Positions 25,348-34,836 of a DNA stretch of 45,154 nucleotides are shown here, piece after piece. The notes under the pieces are model-generated. The model did not search any database. It had not been told where the DNA came from and was given only the letters and a program-made list of their open reading frames with translations. The DNA is from Alteromonadaceae bacterium (GTDB taxonomy: Bacteria; Pseudomonadota; Gammaproteobacteria; Enterobacterales; Alteromonadaceae): assembly GCA_013373625.1 (NCBI GenBank), contig JABXHM010000057.1:1-45154 (forward strand), given 5' to 3'. The position numbers were made by a program, and so were the translations under genes. Each line of letters starts with the position of its first letter. The stretch's first letter is position 1.

Positions 25348-25938
25348 CTATAAGAAAAATGACTGCTTAAAACAGGCCCATTGCTCGTTAAAGTGTTCGG
25401 TGGGTTTGCGTTGAAAACCACTGCGAATAAATTGGTTTATACGACCATCTGTAAAACAAATCAGTGTGTTAGCAATAAGTCCTTCGTCAGCAGCCAGATC
25501 CTTGCCTTCGCGCAAACGGCGTTCTCTTAATACTTGCTTCAGCTGCGTTTCAAGGCGTTCGAAAAGCTTTGCTATGCGCAAGCGTAAACGCTCCTGTTCA
25601 CCCATTAATGCGTCACCATTTAAAATACGGGTAATACCCGGGTTTTTTTCAGCAAAGCCTAAAATGAGGTGCAGAATTAACTGACAGCGTGCGGCAGAAT
25701 CCTTTTCTTCATTCATTATCTTGTTAATACGAGAGAACAGGGTCTCTTCAATAAACTCAATGAGCCCTTCAAACATGCGTGCTTTACTGGGGAAATGGCG
25801 ATACAAAGCTGCCTCAGATACACCTACTTTTTCTGCAAGCTTAGCAGTCGTAATGCGCTGGCCGGGACTGGTTTCCAGCATTCCTGCGAGCGCTTGTAGA
25901 ATCTGAGCTCTGCGGTTGGTTCGTTTTGCAGCAGGCAT
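25348..25938 (-). CDS. slmA: nucleoid occlusion factor SlmA
   Basis: TetR-family DNA-binding protein that blocks FtsZ ring assembly over unsegregated chromosome. 196 residues, the usual length. Helix-turn-helix: [40 protein letters not shown]; then [29 protein letters not shown] and the C-terminal [14 protein letters not shown], all typical. Located 63 bases downstream of coaBC on the same strand, the usual neighbour except that dut is missing between them. Confidence 0.96.
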   Translation of the reverse strand: MPAAKRTNRRAQILQALAGMLETSPGQRITTAKLAEKVGVSEAALYRHFPSKARMFEGLIEFIEETLFSRINKIMNEEKDSAARCQLILHLILGFAEKNPGITRILNGDALMGEQERLRLRIAKLFERLETQLKQVLRERRLREGKDLAADEGLIANTLICFTDGRINQFIRSGFQRKPTEHFNEQWACFKQSFFL

Positions 25939-26001
25939 AATAAAAGTACTTCCTCTACTTATTGAGTGACAACAGTTTTCACTTTATTGTGAATTATAAT
26001 T

Positions 26002-27210
26002 TCAGTGTGTCGTTTTCTGTTGATATCTTTCGATAACAACGTTCAATAATTCGATTGCTAAGTCTGTTTTAGGTTGTGGAGATAAATCTTTTCTACCATC
26101 CGGCCAAAACAGTTGTAACGCGTTGGCGTCACTGTTAAAGCCCAGTCCCGCCAAAGTGATATCGTTGGCTGCAATCATATCCAGTTTTTTTTCGGCCAGT
26201 TTTCGTTTTGCATAAGCTTCAACATTCTGGCTCTCTGCTGCAAAGCCGACACAAAACGGCGGGCTTGACAGGTTGGCAACAGCTTTTAGGATATCAGGGT
26301 TTTTTACAAATGTAAGTGTTAACTCTTCAGCATTTTTCTTGATTTTATTCTCTGCAACATCAGCTGCCCGGTAATCGGCTACCGCGGCTGTGGCAATAAA
26401 AATGTCGCATTGAGCGGCTTTATTCATAACAGCCTCAAGCATTTGCTCGGCAGTTTCTACGTTAACTCTGTTTACGCCTGAAGGGGTTGGTAAGGTAACC
26501 GGCCCCGCAACCAGGCTTACTTCTGCGCCCATAGCGCTTGCTTGTTGCGCTATCGCAAAGCCCATTTTTCCTGAACTATGATTAGAAATAAACCTTACCG
26601 GGTCAAGGCTTTCACGGGTGGGCCCGGCAGTAATAAGTACGCGCTTGCCTTTTAAGGGCTGGGCAGATTGATAATACTTACTCAGACACTCCACCAGTTG
26701 TTCTGGTTCGAGCATCCTGCCGGGGCCGGTATCGCCACAGGCCTGCTCGCCTTCAGCCGGGCCAAGTACGTTAATTTCGTACTCGCGAAGCAAGTTGGCA
26801 TTATGCTGGGTGGGTTTAGCTTTCCACATTTGTTGGTTCATTGCTGGTGCAATAAATATATCCGCAGTTGTGGCTAAATACAGGGTTGTCAGCAGGTCGT
26901 CAGCGATACCGTGGGCGAGTTTGGCCATGGTATTAGCCGTAACGGGCGCAATTAATAAAATATCTGCCCACTTGGCTAACTCAATATGTCCCATTGCCGC
27001 TTCAGCACTGGGATCCAGTAAATCAGTGCTCACCGGAAAGCCAGACACCGCCTGCAAAGATAACTCGCTCACAAAATGTGACGCTGACTGGTTTAAGACC
27101 ACCCTGACATCAGCGCCAGCTGCAACCAGTTTACGCACTAAATCGGGGGTTTTGTATGCAGCGATGCCACCACAAATACCTAAAACTATCTTTTTACCGG
27201 ATAACGTCAT
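26002..27210 (-). CDS. coaBC: bifunctional phosphopantothenoylcysteine decarboxylase/synthetase CoaBC
   Basis: Joins cysteine to 4'-phosphopantothenate and decarboxylates the product in coenzyme A synthesis. From ATG 27210 (402 residues), beginning MTLSGKKIVLGICGGIAAYK, the standard CoaC start; the longer reading to 27312 adds a non-homologous tail. The CoaC half shows the FMN-site PAMNQQMW motif and the CoaB half ITAGPTRE, ISNHSSGKMG, TAAVADYR and the KIKK motif. It is divergent from radC and heads the coaBC-slmA pair. Confidence 0.97.
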   Translation of the reverse strand: MTLSGKKIVLGICGGIAAYKTPDLVRKLVAAGADVRVVLNQSASHFVSELSLQAVSGFPVSTDLLDPSAEAAMGHIELAKWADILLIAPVTANTMAKLAHGIADDLLTTLYLATTADIFIAPAMNQQMWKAKPTQHNANLLREYEINVLGPAEGEQACGDTGPGRMLEPEQLVECLSKYYQSAQPLKGKRVLITAGPTRESLDPVRFISNHSSGKMGFAIAQQASAMGAEVSLVAGPVTLPTPSGVNRVNVETAEQMLEAVMNKAAQCDIFIATAAVADYRAADVAENKIKKNAEELTLTFVKNPDILKAVANLSSPPFCVGFAAESQNVEAYAKRKLAEKKLDMIAANDITLAGLGFNSDANALQLFWPDGRKDLSPQPKTDLAIELLNVVIERYQQKTTH

Positions 27211-27388
27211 TTTTAAGTCCAGCCAGCTAAACAACGAAAAGATTACCATGAGCTTAGTGTTGAGTGTAGCGCTTTGAATGAGCAGTACAATCGGGTTGTA
27301 TAAACAAAACACTGCTGAGGTGCAGTAGTGTACGAAATGGCGATAGATTAAGCTGCAATAATCGATTTACCGTTAACCAGGCACCGCT

Positions 27389-28063
27389 ATGATATTTAAT
27401 CGTTGGCCACAACGAGAACGCCCGAGGGAAAGGTTGCTTCGCGTCGGCTCCGGGCAACTCTCAGATACTGAGTTACTGGCAATTCTGTTGCGCTGTGGTG
27501 CCAAGGATCTGCCGGTACTCGAGCTGGCAGGCGCATTATTGAGCCACTTTAAGAGTTTACGTGGTGTATTTGCCGCTTCCTGCTGTGAGTTATGCGTTGT
27601 ACCGGGTGTGGGACCGTCGAAATACTGTGAGCTACAGGCCGCGATGGAAATATGTCGTCGCCAGTTGGCAGAGCCTCTGTATGACCGTTCCGTATTTAAT
27701 TGCGCTGAAGAGGCAAGGTATTTTCTGCGCGCCGAATTGCGGGATCTTAAGCATGAAGTCTTTGGTGTCCTGATGCTCAATAGCCAGCATCAGTTAATCG
27801 TGTTCCGCAAATTATTTAGCGGTACGATTAATGCCGCCGCGGTTTACCCCAGAGAGATAGTTAAACAAGTCATTGCCGATCACGCTGCCGCAGTAATATT
27901 GGTGCATAACCACCCGTCAGGCAACGCAACGCCCAGTCAGGCTGACATTCGCTTAACCAGTGATATAAAACAGGCACTGGCATTAGTCGATGTTGCGGTA
28001 CTCGACCATTTTATTGTTGCAGATAATCAGGTTACCTCTCTGGCTCAACAAGGCGCTATATGA
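27389..28063 (+). CDS. radC: RadC family JAB/MPN-domain protein
   Basis: 224 residues, family length. N-terminal WPQRERPRERLL and LSDTELLAILLRCG, helix-hairpin-helix VVPGVGPSKYCELQAA, and the JAMM metal motif VHNHPSGNATPSQAD are all intact. Despite the name, a repair role has not been firmly shown in the family; many members sit beside mobile elements, but this one is at the conserved coaBC-radC divergence. In many relatives rpmB follows directly; here the yjb operon intervenes. Confidence 0.95.
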   Translation: MIFNRWPQRERPRERLLRVGSGQLSDTELLAILLRCGAKDLPVLELAGALLSHFKSLRGVFAASCCELCVVPGVGPSKYCELQAAMEICRRQLAEPLYDRSVFNCAEEARYFLRAELRDLKHEVFGVLMLNSQHQLIVFRKLFSGTINAAAVYPREIVKQVIADHAAAVILVHNHPSGNATPSQADIRLTSDIKQALALVDVAVLDHFIVADNQVTSLAQQGAI

Positions 28064-28191
28064 CTTTATAATCCACTGTGTTACGTATTTATTTTAATAT
28101 ACAATGATTTTTTTATGCTATAGCTAGTGATCTTGACATTGAAATGCATTAGTATAACAACTTGGCGGTTATCCCATAAAAAGGACTAAAC

Positions 28192-28581
28192 ATGAAAAAA
28201 TCTATAATTGCTGCATTAGTAGGCGCTTCGCTTTCTTTAGCAGCTAATGCACAAGATCAAGTAGCAGGCGGTTCAACTGCATCAGATGACGTTATTGGTG
28301 GTTTAACAGCCGAAGAGATTGCTGGTGGAGCAATGGGAATTGCTCTTATTGCATCTGTTGCGGCAAGCAGCGACGGCGGTTCTTCTGTTGTTGATCCAGG
28401 TGACGGTGATGGCGACGGCGACGGCGACCCTACCTGCGATGGTTCAGATGAATTAGTTGACGACGTGTGTGTCGGTACAACTTCTACAGTGACTGTAACC
28501 AGCCTGACCGGTACGGCAACAGGTACAACGACGATTACTGTACCAGTTACCTTTACCTACGCTCCTACTGTTTCACAGTAA
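28192..28581 (+). CDS. yjbE: small secreted YjbE/GfcA-like protein
   Basis: 129 residues with a clear signal peptide (MKKSIIAALVGASLSLAANA). The mature part holds a small hydrophobic GGAMGIALIASVAASS segment like E. coli YjbE, a five-fold Gly-Asp repeat (GDGDGDGDGD, codons at 28399-28428), two Cys and a Thr/Val-rich tail. Ribosome binding site AAAGGA is strong. It leads a four-gene set whose others are clear YjbF, YjbG and YjbH homologues, which supports the name. Its function in exopolysaccharide production is not established. Confidence 0.7.
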   Translation: MKKSIIAALVGASLSLAANAQDQVAGGSTASDDVIGGLTAEEIAGGAMGIALIASVAASSDGGSSVVDPGDGDGDGDGDPTCDGSDELVDDVCVGTTSTVTVTSLTGTATGTTTITVPVTFTYAPTVSQ

Positions 28582-28595
28582 TATAATCATTTAGA

Positions 28596-28623
28596 AAAAG
28601 CCGCCTTAGAGGCGGCTTTTTTA
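28596..28623 (+). terminator. terminator after yjbE-like gene
   Basis: AAAAGCCGCC and GGCGGCTTTT form a long stem with a short loop followed by TTTTTT, 14 bases after the stop codon. Strong enough to cut transcription into yjbF, so yjbE is probably expressed well above the rest. Confidence 0.9.
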
Positions 28624-28660
28624 TTGGACATAACTTGTTTTTTCATTCGTTGAGCTGTCA

Positions 28661-29359
28661 ATGTTCCCTGTGAAACTCTTTCGATTATTTGTGGCTATGA
28701 TCCTGCTCTGTTCGTTAACAGGGTGCTCCTCTACCAATCAACTCTATTTGCAATCAATAAAACTGGCGTTTTTTGCAGACGCAACCACTTTAACCTTAGC
28801 GCAAGTTAAGCAAAGTAAATCGGATTTATTAAAAGTAAATCATGGTGAACGGGCGCCTGTATATATGGGCTTGGCTTATATTGAAGATAAACAGCTAAAG
28901 TGGGTATCAGCTGACAAAGCTATATTGGTGTTTCAGCAAGATAAATTATTTCGTACCTCAGGTTTAGACTCAGACTTACAATACACATCAGCGTTCAATG
29001 ACTACTCATTAAGTTTGCCAGATTTAGCAAACCAGCCAGAGTGGGAATACAGCATTGATATTGATAATCAGGTTTATGATCTGCCCATGCATTCCACGTG
29101 GCAAGTCGGGGAGCCTGAGTCGGCAGTATTTTATGACACTACACTTGAATTTATTCCGGTCAAAGAAGTCGTTACCACACAGATCAATAAACCCTATGCT
29201 TCACACACCGAGTCATGGACTAATATTTATTGGTTTGACACTGCTTCAAAGCAGATAATATATTCCGAACAAAAGGCATCCCCCTTCGCCCAAACATTGC
29301 AAATGACCTTTGTGAGTCGCATTGCCAGAATCATTGATAAACGTCAGGGGAACGAGTAA
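28661..29359 (+). CDS. yjbF: YjbF-family lipoprotein
   Basis: 232 residues with a lipoprotein signal: hydrophobic FRLFVAMILLCSLTGC and lipobox SLTGC near residue 22. The family (also called GfcB) goes with outer-membrane export of a group-4-capsule-like or Yjb exopolysaccharide. It is the second gene of the yjb operon and its stop overlaps the yjbG start by one base (TAATG), indicating translational coupling. A terminator separates it from yjbE. Confidence 0.85.
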   Translation: MFPVKLFRLFVAMILLCSLTGCSSTNQLYLQSIKLAFFADATTLTLAQVKQSKSDLLKVNHGERAPVYMGLAYIEDKQLKWVSADKAILVFQQDKLFRTSGLDSDLQYTSAFNDYSLSLPDLANQPEWEYSIDIDNQVYDLPMHSTWQVGEPESAVFYDTTLEFIPVKEVVTTQINKPYASHTESWTNIYWFDTASKQIIYSEQKASPFAQTLQMTFVSRIARIIDKRQGNE

Positions 29360-30087
29360 TGACATTTTTAAGAATACTTATTCTTTCTTTATATCTGCTG
29401 ACTTATCAATGTGTTGCTAGCTTAACCTTCAATGTGCAAGGTAAGCTGTATTCCTTTGAACAACCAGTTAGGCTCGCTACCGTACTGTCTGTGGTTAATG
29501 AAAAACCAGGCTATTGGGCCAGTTCCGCGGTGTATCAGCTGAATGATCCAAGCACCGAGCAACTGCGCGCAGATATTCTGCAAACATTGTCTGATTTAAT
29601 TCGTCAGCAAAGCAAAAATAGTGTGAGTTATCGCGAGTTAAGTCAGTTGTATCAGGCGATAGGCAGCTGGCAACTTATGCGCAGACTGGACATCGATGTC
29701 GATTATGATCAGGCACGCTTAAATCATCAGCGTAATCCGGGTTTTCAGCAAGGCGAGTATTATATTAAGCTGCAACCTCGTCGCGCAGTGGTTAACCTTT
29801 TTGGTTTGCTTACTGAATCAGATCATCAACTTAAGTACGATCACGCAAGTACCGTTACAGATTACCTTAATGATATTGAACGCAGCACTCAGGCACATCG
29901 CGATTACGCCTTTGTTATTGAACCTGACGGCGATTTACACAAGGTGGGCATTGCATACTGGAACCGCCAGTATTATCAGCCTATGCCCAACAGCATTATC
30001 TTTGTGCCGCTTCAAACATCGTTGTTGTTTGATAACATCGATGAGTTAAATAACAAAATCGCCCAATTATTGAAACACAGGATGTAA
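29359..30087 (+). CDS. yjbG: YjbG/GfcC-family capsule biosynthesis protein
   Basis: 242 residues with a signal peptide ending near QCVA. The mature protein has the GfcC-type layout with repeated beta-grasp-like segments (YYIKLQPRRAVVNLFGL), ending in IIFVPLQTSLLFDNIDELN. These periplasmic proteins work with YjbF and YjbH in polysaccharide export. Overlaps yjbF by one base; yjbH begins 2 bases after its stop. Confidence 0.85.
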   Translation: MTFLRILILSLYLLTYQCVASLTFNVQGKLYSFEQPVRLATVLSVVNEKPGYWASSAVYQLNDPSTEQLRADILQTLSDLIRQQSKNSVSYRELSQLYQAIGSWQLMRRLDIDVDYDQARLNHQRNPGFQQGEYYIKLQPRRAVVNLFGLLTESDHQLKYDHASTVTDYLNDIERSTQAHRDYAFVIEPDGDLHKVGIAYWNRQYYQPMPNSIIFVPLQTSLLFDNIDELNNKIAQLLKHRM

Positions 30088-30089
30088 CT

Positions 30090-32198
30090 TTGGCATCGCA
30101 CGCGTATTATTCTTTTTCTGCTCTTCTACTGATGGGCTATGTGACGTCGGCCCAGTCCGTCGAGGACGAAGCCCCTAATAGTTATTCAGTAACGCCCACA
30201 CAAATGGTGCAGGGCGGTGTTGGCTTGTGGCAAACCCCAACGTCGCGGATGATGCCTGAAGGCGCTCTCAGCATTAACTATACCGATAATAATGAATACC
30301 GGTTCTGGTCTGTGAGTATGCAACTGTTTCCGTGGATGGAAGCGACCGCCCGCTATACTGATGTGCGTACCCGCCTGTATAGTCAGGTAGACAGTTTTAG
30401 TGGCGATCAAACGCTCAAAGACAAAGGTCTGGACGTTAAATTCAGGCTGTGGGAAGAAAGCTACTATCTGCCAAATATATCACTGGGTTTCAGGGATTTT
30501 GGCGGCACGGGCTTTTTCGAGAGTGAGTTTATTAACGCCAGTAAGTCGGTTGGACCGTTCGATTTTCATGTCGGTTTAGGGTGGGGGTATCTGGGCCACC
30601 AAAATGACATCACTAATCCCTTCTGTGAAGTGCGAGAAAGCTTCTGTACACGCCCTGAAGGCTTTTCTGGTCGGGGCGGCAAGGTCGATTATCAAAACTT
30701 TTTTAAAGGCCCCACGGCTTTCTTTGGCGGTGTTGAGTATCAGACACCATGGCCAAATCTGGCGTTTAAAGCCGAGTTGGAAGGTAACAATTACCAGTAT
30801 GACCGCGCTGGCCGGTTAGAGCAGGACTCGCGTTGGAATATTGGCGCGGTTTATCGCTGGAATGATTTTGATTTTACGCTCAATTATCAGCGCGGTAATA
30901 CCATTGGCTTTGGCGTAAGTTATAGCCTCAATATGAACAGTATTACGCAGGTAAAAGTAGATCGTGCGCCGCGTGACATCGTCAACGCCAAACCCAGTGC
31001 CGATGTCGCATCAATCAACCGCAAACGCCTGTACAATGATTTGGTGCGCCGGGGAGGCTATTTCATTAACGATACCGTCATTGACGATAAACAGGCCACA
31101 TTTTATGGCTCCCAAACGTCATACCGTAATGCTGATGAAGCAACACAAAGAGTCGGACGGATTCTTGCCTCAGAACTGCCGGAATCGATAACCGAATATC
31201 ATATTGTTGAACACCAGGGCAATATTCTGATGCTCGACACGGTAATCGATGCCAAAGCGTTTCGCGAGCACGCCACCTACAGTGTGCCGGAGCCTGATAT
31301 TGCTTCTACCTATAAACGCGTTGCGCCCACCGATGAACAGGTAGAGGCTTTTGCACCAAACCGCACCTCGGGGGCGTTTTTGTCGTCTAAGTTCTTCTGG
31401 ACGCAATCGTTCGGTAACCCCGAAGATTTTTATTTATATCAACTTGGTATACTCACTACCGCCGGTTATAAATTTAATCGCCAGTTTGGTGTTTTTGGTA
31501 GTGTCAGAACAACATTGCTGGATAACTTCGATAAGTTTAACTACAAAGTCGATAAAGAACGAGCGGTATTGCCAAGGGTAAGAACACAAGTCAGAGAGTA
31601 CGTGACGCAAGGCACCTTTACGATGGACACTGCTTATGCTGTGTGGACCGACCGATTAGCCGAGGATTGGTATTATCAGGCTTATGGTGGCTACCTTGAA
31701 ACCATGTTTGGTGGCGTTGGGGGCGAAGTATTGTATCGACCTGTGGATAGTCGCTTTGCGTTTGGCGTCGATGTGAACTACGTTAAGCAGCGCTCATTTG
31801 AAGACATGACCCGCTTTTTTGACTACGAGGCCTTTACCGGCTTTGCGACCGCTTATTGGCAACCCGAATTTTTGCCCGATACGCGAATAAAAGTCGCCGC
31901 CGGGCAATTTTTAGCAAAAGACCGCGGGGTCAATATTGATTTTGCCAAGCGCTTCGACAGCGGTATTGTTGTGGGCGCATTTGCGTCATTTACCAATGTA
32001 TCTGCCGAAGAGTATGGCGAAGGAAGTTTCACTAAGGGATTCTACATATCCATACCTTTCGACTTGTTCGTTCTGAAGCCAGCGAAAGGCCGAGGACAAT
32101 TTCCCTGGGTACCGATTGCCCGGGATGGTGGCCAAATGCTGACCCGTCCATCGCAGTTAATCAGTACCACAGAGCTCAGGTCACCATTTTATGATTAG
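30090..32198 (+). CDS. yjbH: YjbH-family outer-membrane beta-barrel protein
   Basis: 702 residues, normal for YjbH/GfcD. A TTG start is used (AGGA ahead), followed by a signal peptide (YYSFSALLLMGYVTSAQS). Family features seen are QMVQGGVGLWQTPTSRMMPEGAL near the mature start, repeated barrel strands, and the C-terminal WVPIARDGGQMLTRP. It is the presumed outer-membrane export component for the Yjb exopolysaccharide and the last gene of the operon; no clear terminator follows before the rpmB promoter. Confidence 0.9.
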   Translation: MASHAYYSFSALLLMGYVTSAQSVEDEAPNSYSVTPTQMVQGGVGLWQTPTSRMMPEGALSINYTDNNEYRFWSVSMQLFPWMEATARYTDVRTRLYSQVDSFSGDQTLKDKGLDVKFRLWEESYYLPNISLGFRDFGGTGFFESEFINASKSVGPFDFHVGLGWGYLGHQNDITNPFCEVRESFCTRPEGFSGRGGKVDYQNFFKGPTAFFGGVEYQTPWPNLAFKAELEGNNYQYDRAGRLEQDSRWNIGAVYRWNDFDFTLNYQRGNTIGFGVSYSLNMNSITQVKVDRAPRDIVNAKPSADVASINRKRLYNDLVRRGGYFINDTVIDDKQATFYGSQTSYRNADEATQRVGRILASELPESITEYHIVEHQGNILMLDTVIDAKAFREHATYSVPEPDIASTYKRVAPTDEQVEAFAPNRTSGAFLSSKFFWTQSFGNPEDFYLYQLGILTTAGYKFNRQFGVFGSVRTTLLDNFDKFNYKVDKERAVLPRVRTQVREYVTQGTFTMDTAYAVWTDRLAEDWYYQAYGGYLETMFGGVGGEVLYRPVDSRFAFGVDVNYVKQRSFEDMTRFFDYEAFTGFATAYWQPEFLPDTRIKVAAGQFLAKDRGVNIDFAKRFDSGIVVGAFASFTNVSAEEYGEGSFTKGFYISIPFDLFVLKPAKGRGQFPWVPIARDGGQMLTRPSQLISTTELRSPFYD

Positions 32199-32262
32199 AT
32201 CTGTCAATAATGCCGGGGTTGTTTGCTTTATGTACTAATTTTCAGGTTTTTTAGGTTTTAAG

Positions 32263-32291
32263 TTGAATTAATCTGTAAATTACTGTATAAA
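32263..32291 (+). promoter_or_regulatory. sigma70 promoter of rpmB-rpmG
   Basis: TTGAAT (32263-32268), a 17-base spacer and TATAAA (32286-32291) make a good sigma70 promoter about 100 bases ahead of the rpmB start, as expected for a ribosomal protein operon. Confidence 0.75.
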
Positions 32292-32393
32292 ATGCGCCCT
32301 CTTAATTAAAGGTTAAAACGTCGTCAGACCCGATATGCAAATTGCTGGTGGGACCGATTGGCGAGACAAAATTCGTTGTTCTGGAGACAAATA

Positions 32394-32630
32394 ATGTCAA
32401 GAGTATGTCAAGTAACAGGTAAGCGTCCTGCGGTAGGTAACAACCGTTCTCACGCTAGAAACGCGACTCGCCGTCGCTTTTTGCCAAATCTTCAATCTCA
32501 CCGTTTTTGGGTTGAGAGCGAAAACCGTTTTGTAAAACTGCGTCTGTCTGCAAAAGGCATGCGTATTATCGATAAGAAAGGTATTGATTCTGTATTAACA
32601 GATATCCGTGCCCGTGGTGAGAAAATCTAA
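32394..32630 (+). CDS. rpmB: 50S ribosomal protein L28
   Basis: 78 residues from ATG 32394 ([20 protein letters not shown]), with GGAG ahead. [20 protein letters not shown] and [18 protein letters not shown] are standard bacterial L28. The longer reading from 32358 adds a non-homologous leader and is rejected. rpmG follows 12 bases later. Confidence 0.98.
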   Translation: MSRVCQVTGKRPAVGNNRSHARNATRRRFLPNLQSHRFWVESENRFVKLRLSAKGMRIIDKKGIDSVLTDIRARGEKI

Positions 32631-32642
32631 GGAAGCTTAATC

Positions 32643-32798
32643 ATGCGTGATAAAATTAAATTAGTTTCTTCAGCTGGTACAGGATTCTTCTACACCACTG
32701 ACAAAAACAAGCGTAACATGCCGGGCAAAATGGAGATCAAAAAGTTTGATCCTGTTGTTCGTAAGCACGTTATGTTTAAAGAGGCCAAAATCAAGTAA
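32643..32798 (+). CDS. rpmG: 50S ribosomal protein L33
   Basis: A 51-residue gene: [19 protein letters not shown], then [17 protein letters not shown], ending VMFKEAKIK. It matches Cys-free (zinc-free) proteobacterial L33. AAGGAAG ahead of the ATG is a good ribosome binding site. Co-transcribed with rpmB and ended by a strong terminator. Confidence 0.97.
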   Translation: MRDKIKLVSSAGTGFFYTTDKNKRNMPGKMEIKKFDPVVRKHVMFKEAKIK

Positions 32799-32821
32799 TA
32801 AAACTTGCTTTTGTCTCCACG

Positions 32822-32847
32822 AAAACCCGGCCATTGCCGGGTTTTTT
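32822..32847 (+). terminator. terminator of rpmB-rpmG
   Basis: AACCCGGC pairs with GCCGGGTT, loop CATT, followed by TTTTTT; 24 bases after the rpmG stop. Confidence 0.95.
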
Positions 32848-32891
32848 GCGTGAGCTAAAATTAAACAAAACTAACAACGGATAACCAGACA

Positions 32892-33368
32892 ATGGCCAGA
32901 ATGTCCAAGCGAGCATTTAACAACGTGGTAATTTTTGCCATGTTAGGCATGATTTTTTTGTTTAATCTTGACCGTTTTGTCCCCGACTCTAAACTGCCTG
33001 CCAGTCAGCCGTTACTCCCTGAGGGCGTATACGTGCTGAAAATTGAGCAAGATGCCAGAAAGCTCGAACGAGTGGGGCAGCAGTGGCGATTTGTTGGCTT
33101 GAATGAATCGCTGGACTCTTCTCCGGAACAACAAATACAGGCATGGCGAGAAGCCGTTATTCAGGCCGCTAAGCCGCCCAGAGAAGTGTCACAAACAGAG
33201 CCACTCTTATCCGTTGTCTGGGTCGCCGGGCAGGCTCAGGGGCTCGTATATGCGTTTGTTGTGCAAAACCAGAATCTATGGGTCAGTGTCGATAACCAAT
33301 GGTACATCGTCACTAATCAGCGGCTTGACCAATTGTTGCCCTGGCTGCAGGGCGCAGAGGAAATGTAA
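32892..33368 (+). CDS. small membrane-anchored protein of unknown function
   Basis: 158 residues with one N-terminal membrane segment (VVIFAMLGMIFLFNL) after a short basic start, then a soluble periplasmic-facing domain with no motif I recognise (LPEGVYVLKIEQDARKLERV, WVSVDNQWYIV). The stop overlaps the mutM start by one base (TAATG), so the two are translationally coupled. Probably an Alteromonadales-specific gene; not related to DNA repair by any visible feature. Confidence 0.7.
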   Translation: MARMSKRAFNNVVIFAMLGMIFLFNLDRFVPDSKLPASQPLLPEGVYVLKIEQDARKLERVGQQWRFVGLNESLDSSPEQQIQAWREAVIQAAKPPREVSQTEPLLSVVWVAGQAQGLVYAFVVQNQNLWVSVDNQWYIVTNQRLDQLLPWLQGAEEM

Positions 33369-34183
33369 TGCCCGAGTTACCAGAAGTTGAAGTCAGCCGT
33401 TTAGGCATTGCGCCTTATCTTCAAGGTGAACACATAACGCAGCTCATTGTTCGTGACAGGCGTTTGCGTTGGCCGGTAGAAGAAGCCCTTAGCGATGCTG
33501 TCGGCCAAAAGGTGGTTGCTGTAACTCGCCGCGCCAAGTACTTGCTTATTGAATTACAAAATACCGGGCGAATTATTCTGCATTTGGGCATGTCTGGCAA
33601 ATTACGAGTGCTTGATGCAGCAGTACCACCGGTAAAGCACGATCATATTGATATTGTATTAGCTTCGGGTAAGTGCTTGCGCTTTAACGACCCGCGTCGC
33701 TTTGGTGCTTGCCTGTGGCAGGCGCCGGGTCAGGATATTCCAGCCCAGCTTAGCCACCTGGGGCCAGAACCACTGACGACCGACTTTGCTGCAGATCGGC
33801 TGACACGGTTGTCCAGGGGGAAACAGGTTGCGGTAAAAAACTTTATTATGGACAACGCAGTGGTAGTAGGGGTAGGAAATATCTACGCCAATGAAGCATT
33901 GTTTATGGCCGGCATTGACCCACGTCGCAAAGCCGGTAACGTGAGCGCTAAACGTTACGAGCGTCTCACCGTGGCAATTAAAGACGTGCTGGCCAAAGCC
34001 ATACAGCAAGGTGGTACAACACTGAAAGACTTTACCCAAACTGACGGTAACCCGGGTTATTTTAAACAGTCGCTCAATGTCTATGGCCGCGCAGGTAAGC
34101 CTTGTATGGTATGTGAAACCCCCATTAAGAGCCTCACCATTGGTCAGCGCAACACCTTTTATTGTCCTCAGTGCCAGCGCTAA
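33368..34183 (+). CDS. mutM: formamidopyrimidine-DNA glycosylase
   Basis: Removes oxidised purines such as 8-oxoguanine and cuts the abasic site. 271 residues beginning MPELPEVEVSRLG, so the catalytic Pro (after Met removal) and Glu are present. RYLL-type Lys (RRAKYLLIEL), HLGMSGKLRV, VGVGNIYANE and the C-terminal zinc finger C-x2-C-x16-C-x2-C are all intact. It overlaps the upstream membrane protein gene by one base and converges on coaD. Confidence 0.98.
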   Translation: MPELPEVEVSRLGIAPYLQGEHITQLIVRDRRLRWPVEEALSDAVGQKVVAVTRRAKYLLIELQNTGRIILHLGMSGKLRVLDAAVPPVKHDHIDIVLASGKCLRFNDPRRFGACLWQAPGQDIPAQLSHLGPEPLTTDFAADRLTRLSRGKQVAVKNFIMDNAVVVGVGNIYANEALFMAGIDPRRKAGNVSAKRYERLTVAIKDVLAKAIQQGGTTLKDFTQTDGNPGYFKQSLNVYGRAGKPCMVCETPIKSLTIGQRNTFYCPQCQR

Positions 34184-34198
34184 TAGCAGTCTGAACTG

Positions 34199-34693
<495 letters not shown>

Positions 34694-34836
34694 TTATGAA
34701 TGGAATTAGTCAAACAGTACCTACAATCGGGTCAGGTTGCAATTTTCTGGGGCGTGTTGACCTTTGCTGTGCATTTTTGCAGGTCTGGTGAGCCTAAATC
34801 AAAAACACCCAACACAGTATAAATGACGCACTCGCC

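Noticed and set aside
28133..28158. TTGACA and TATAAC upstream of the yjbE-like gene as a promoter
   Set aside because: The spacer is only 14 bases, too short for a normal sigma70 promoter; a promoter is expected nearby but this pair is not convincing.
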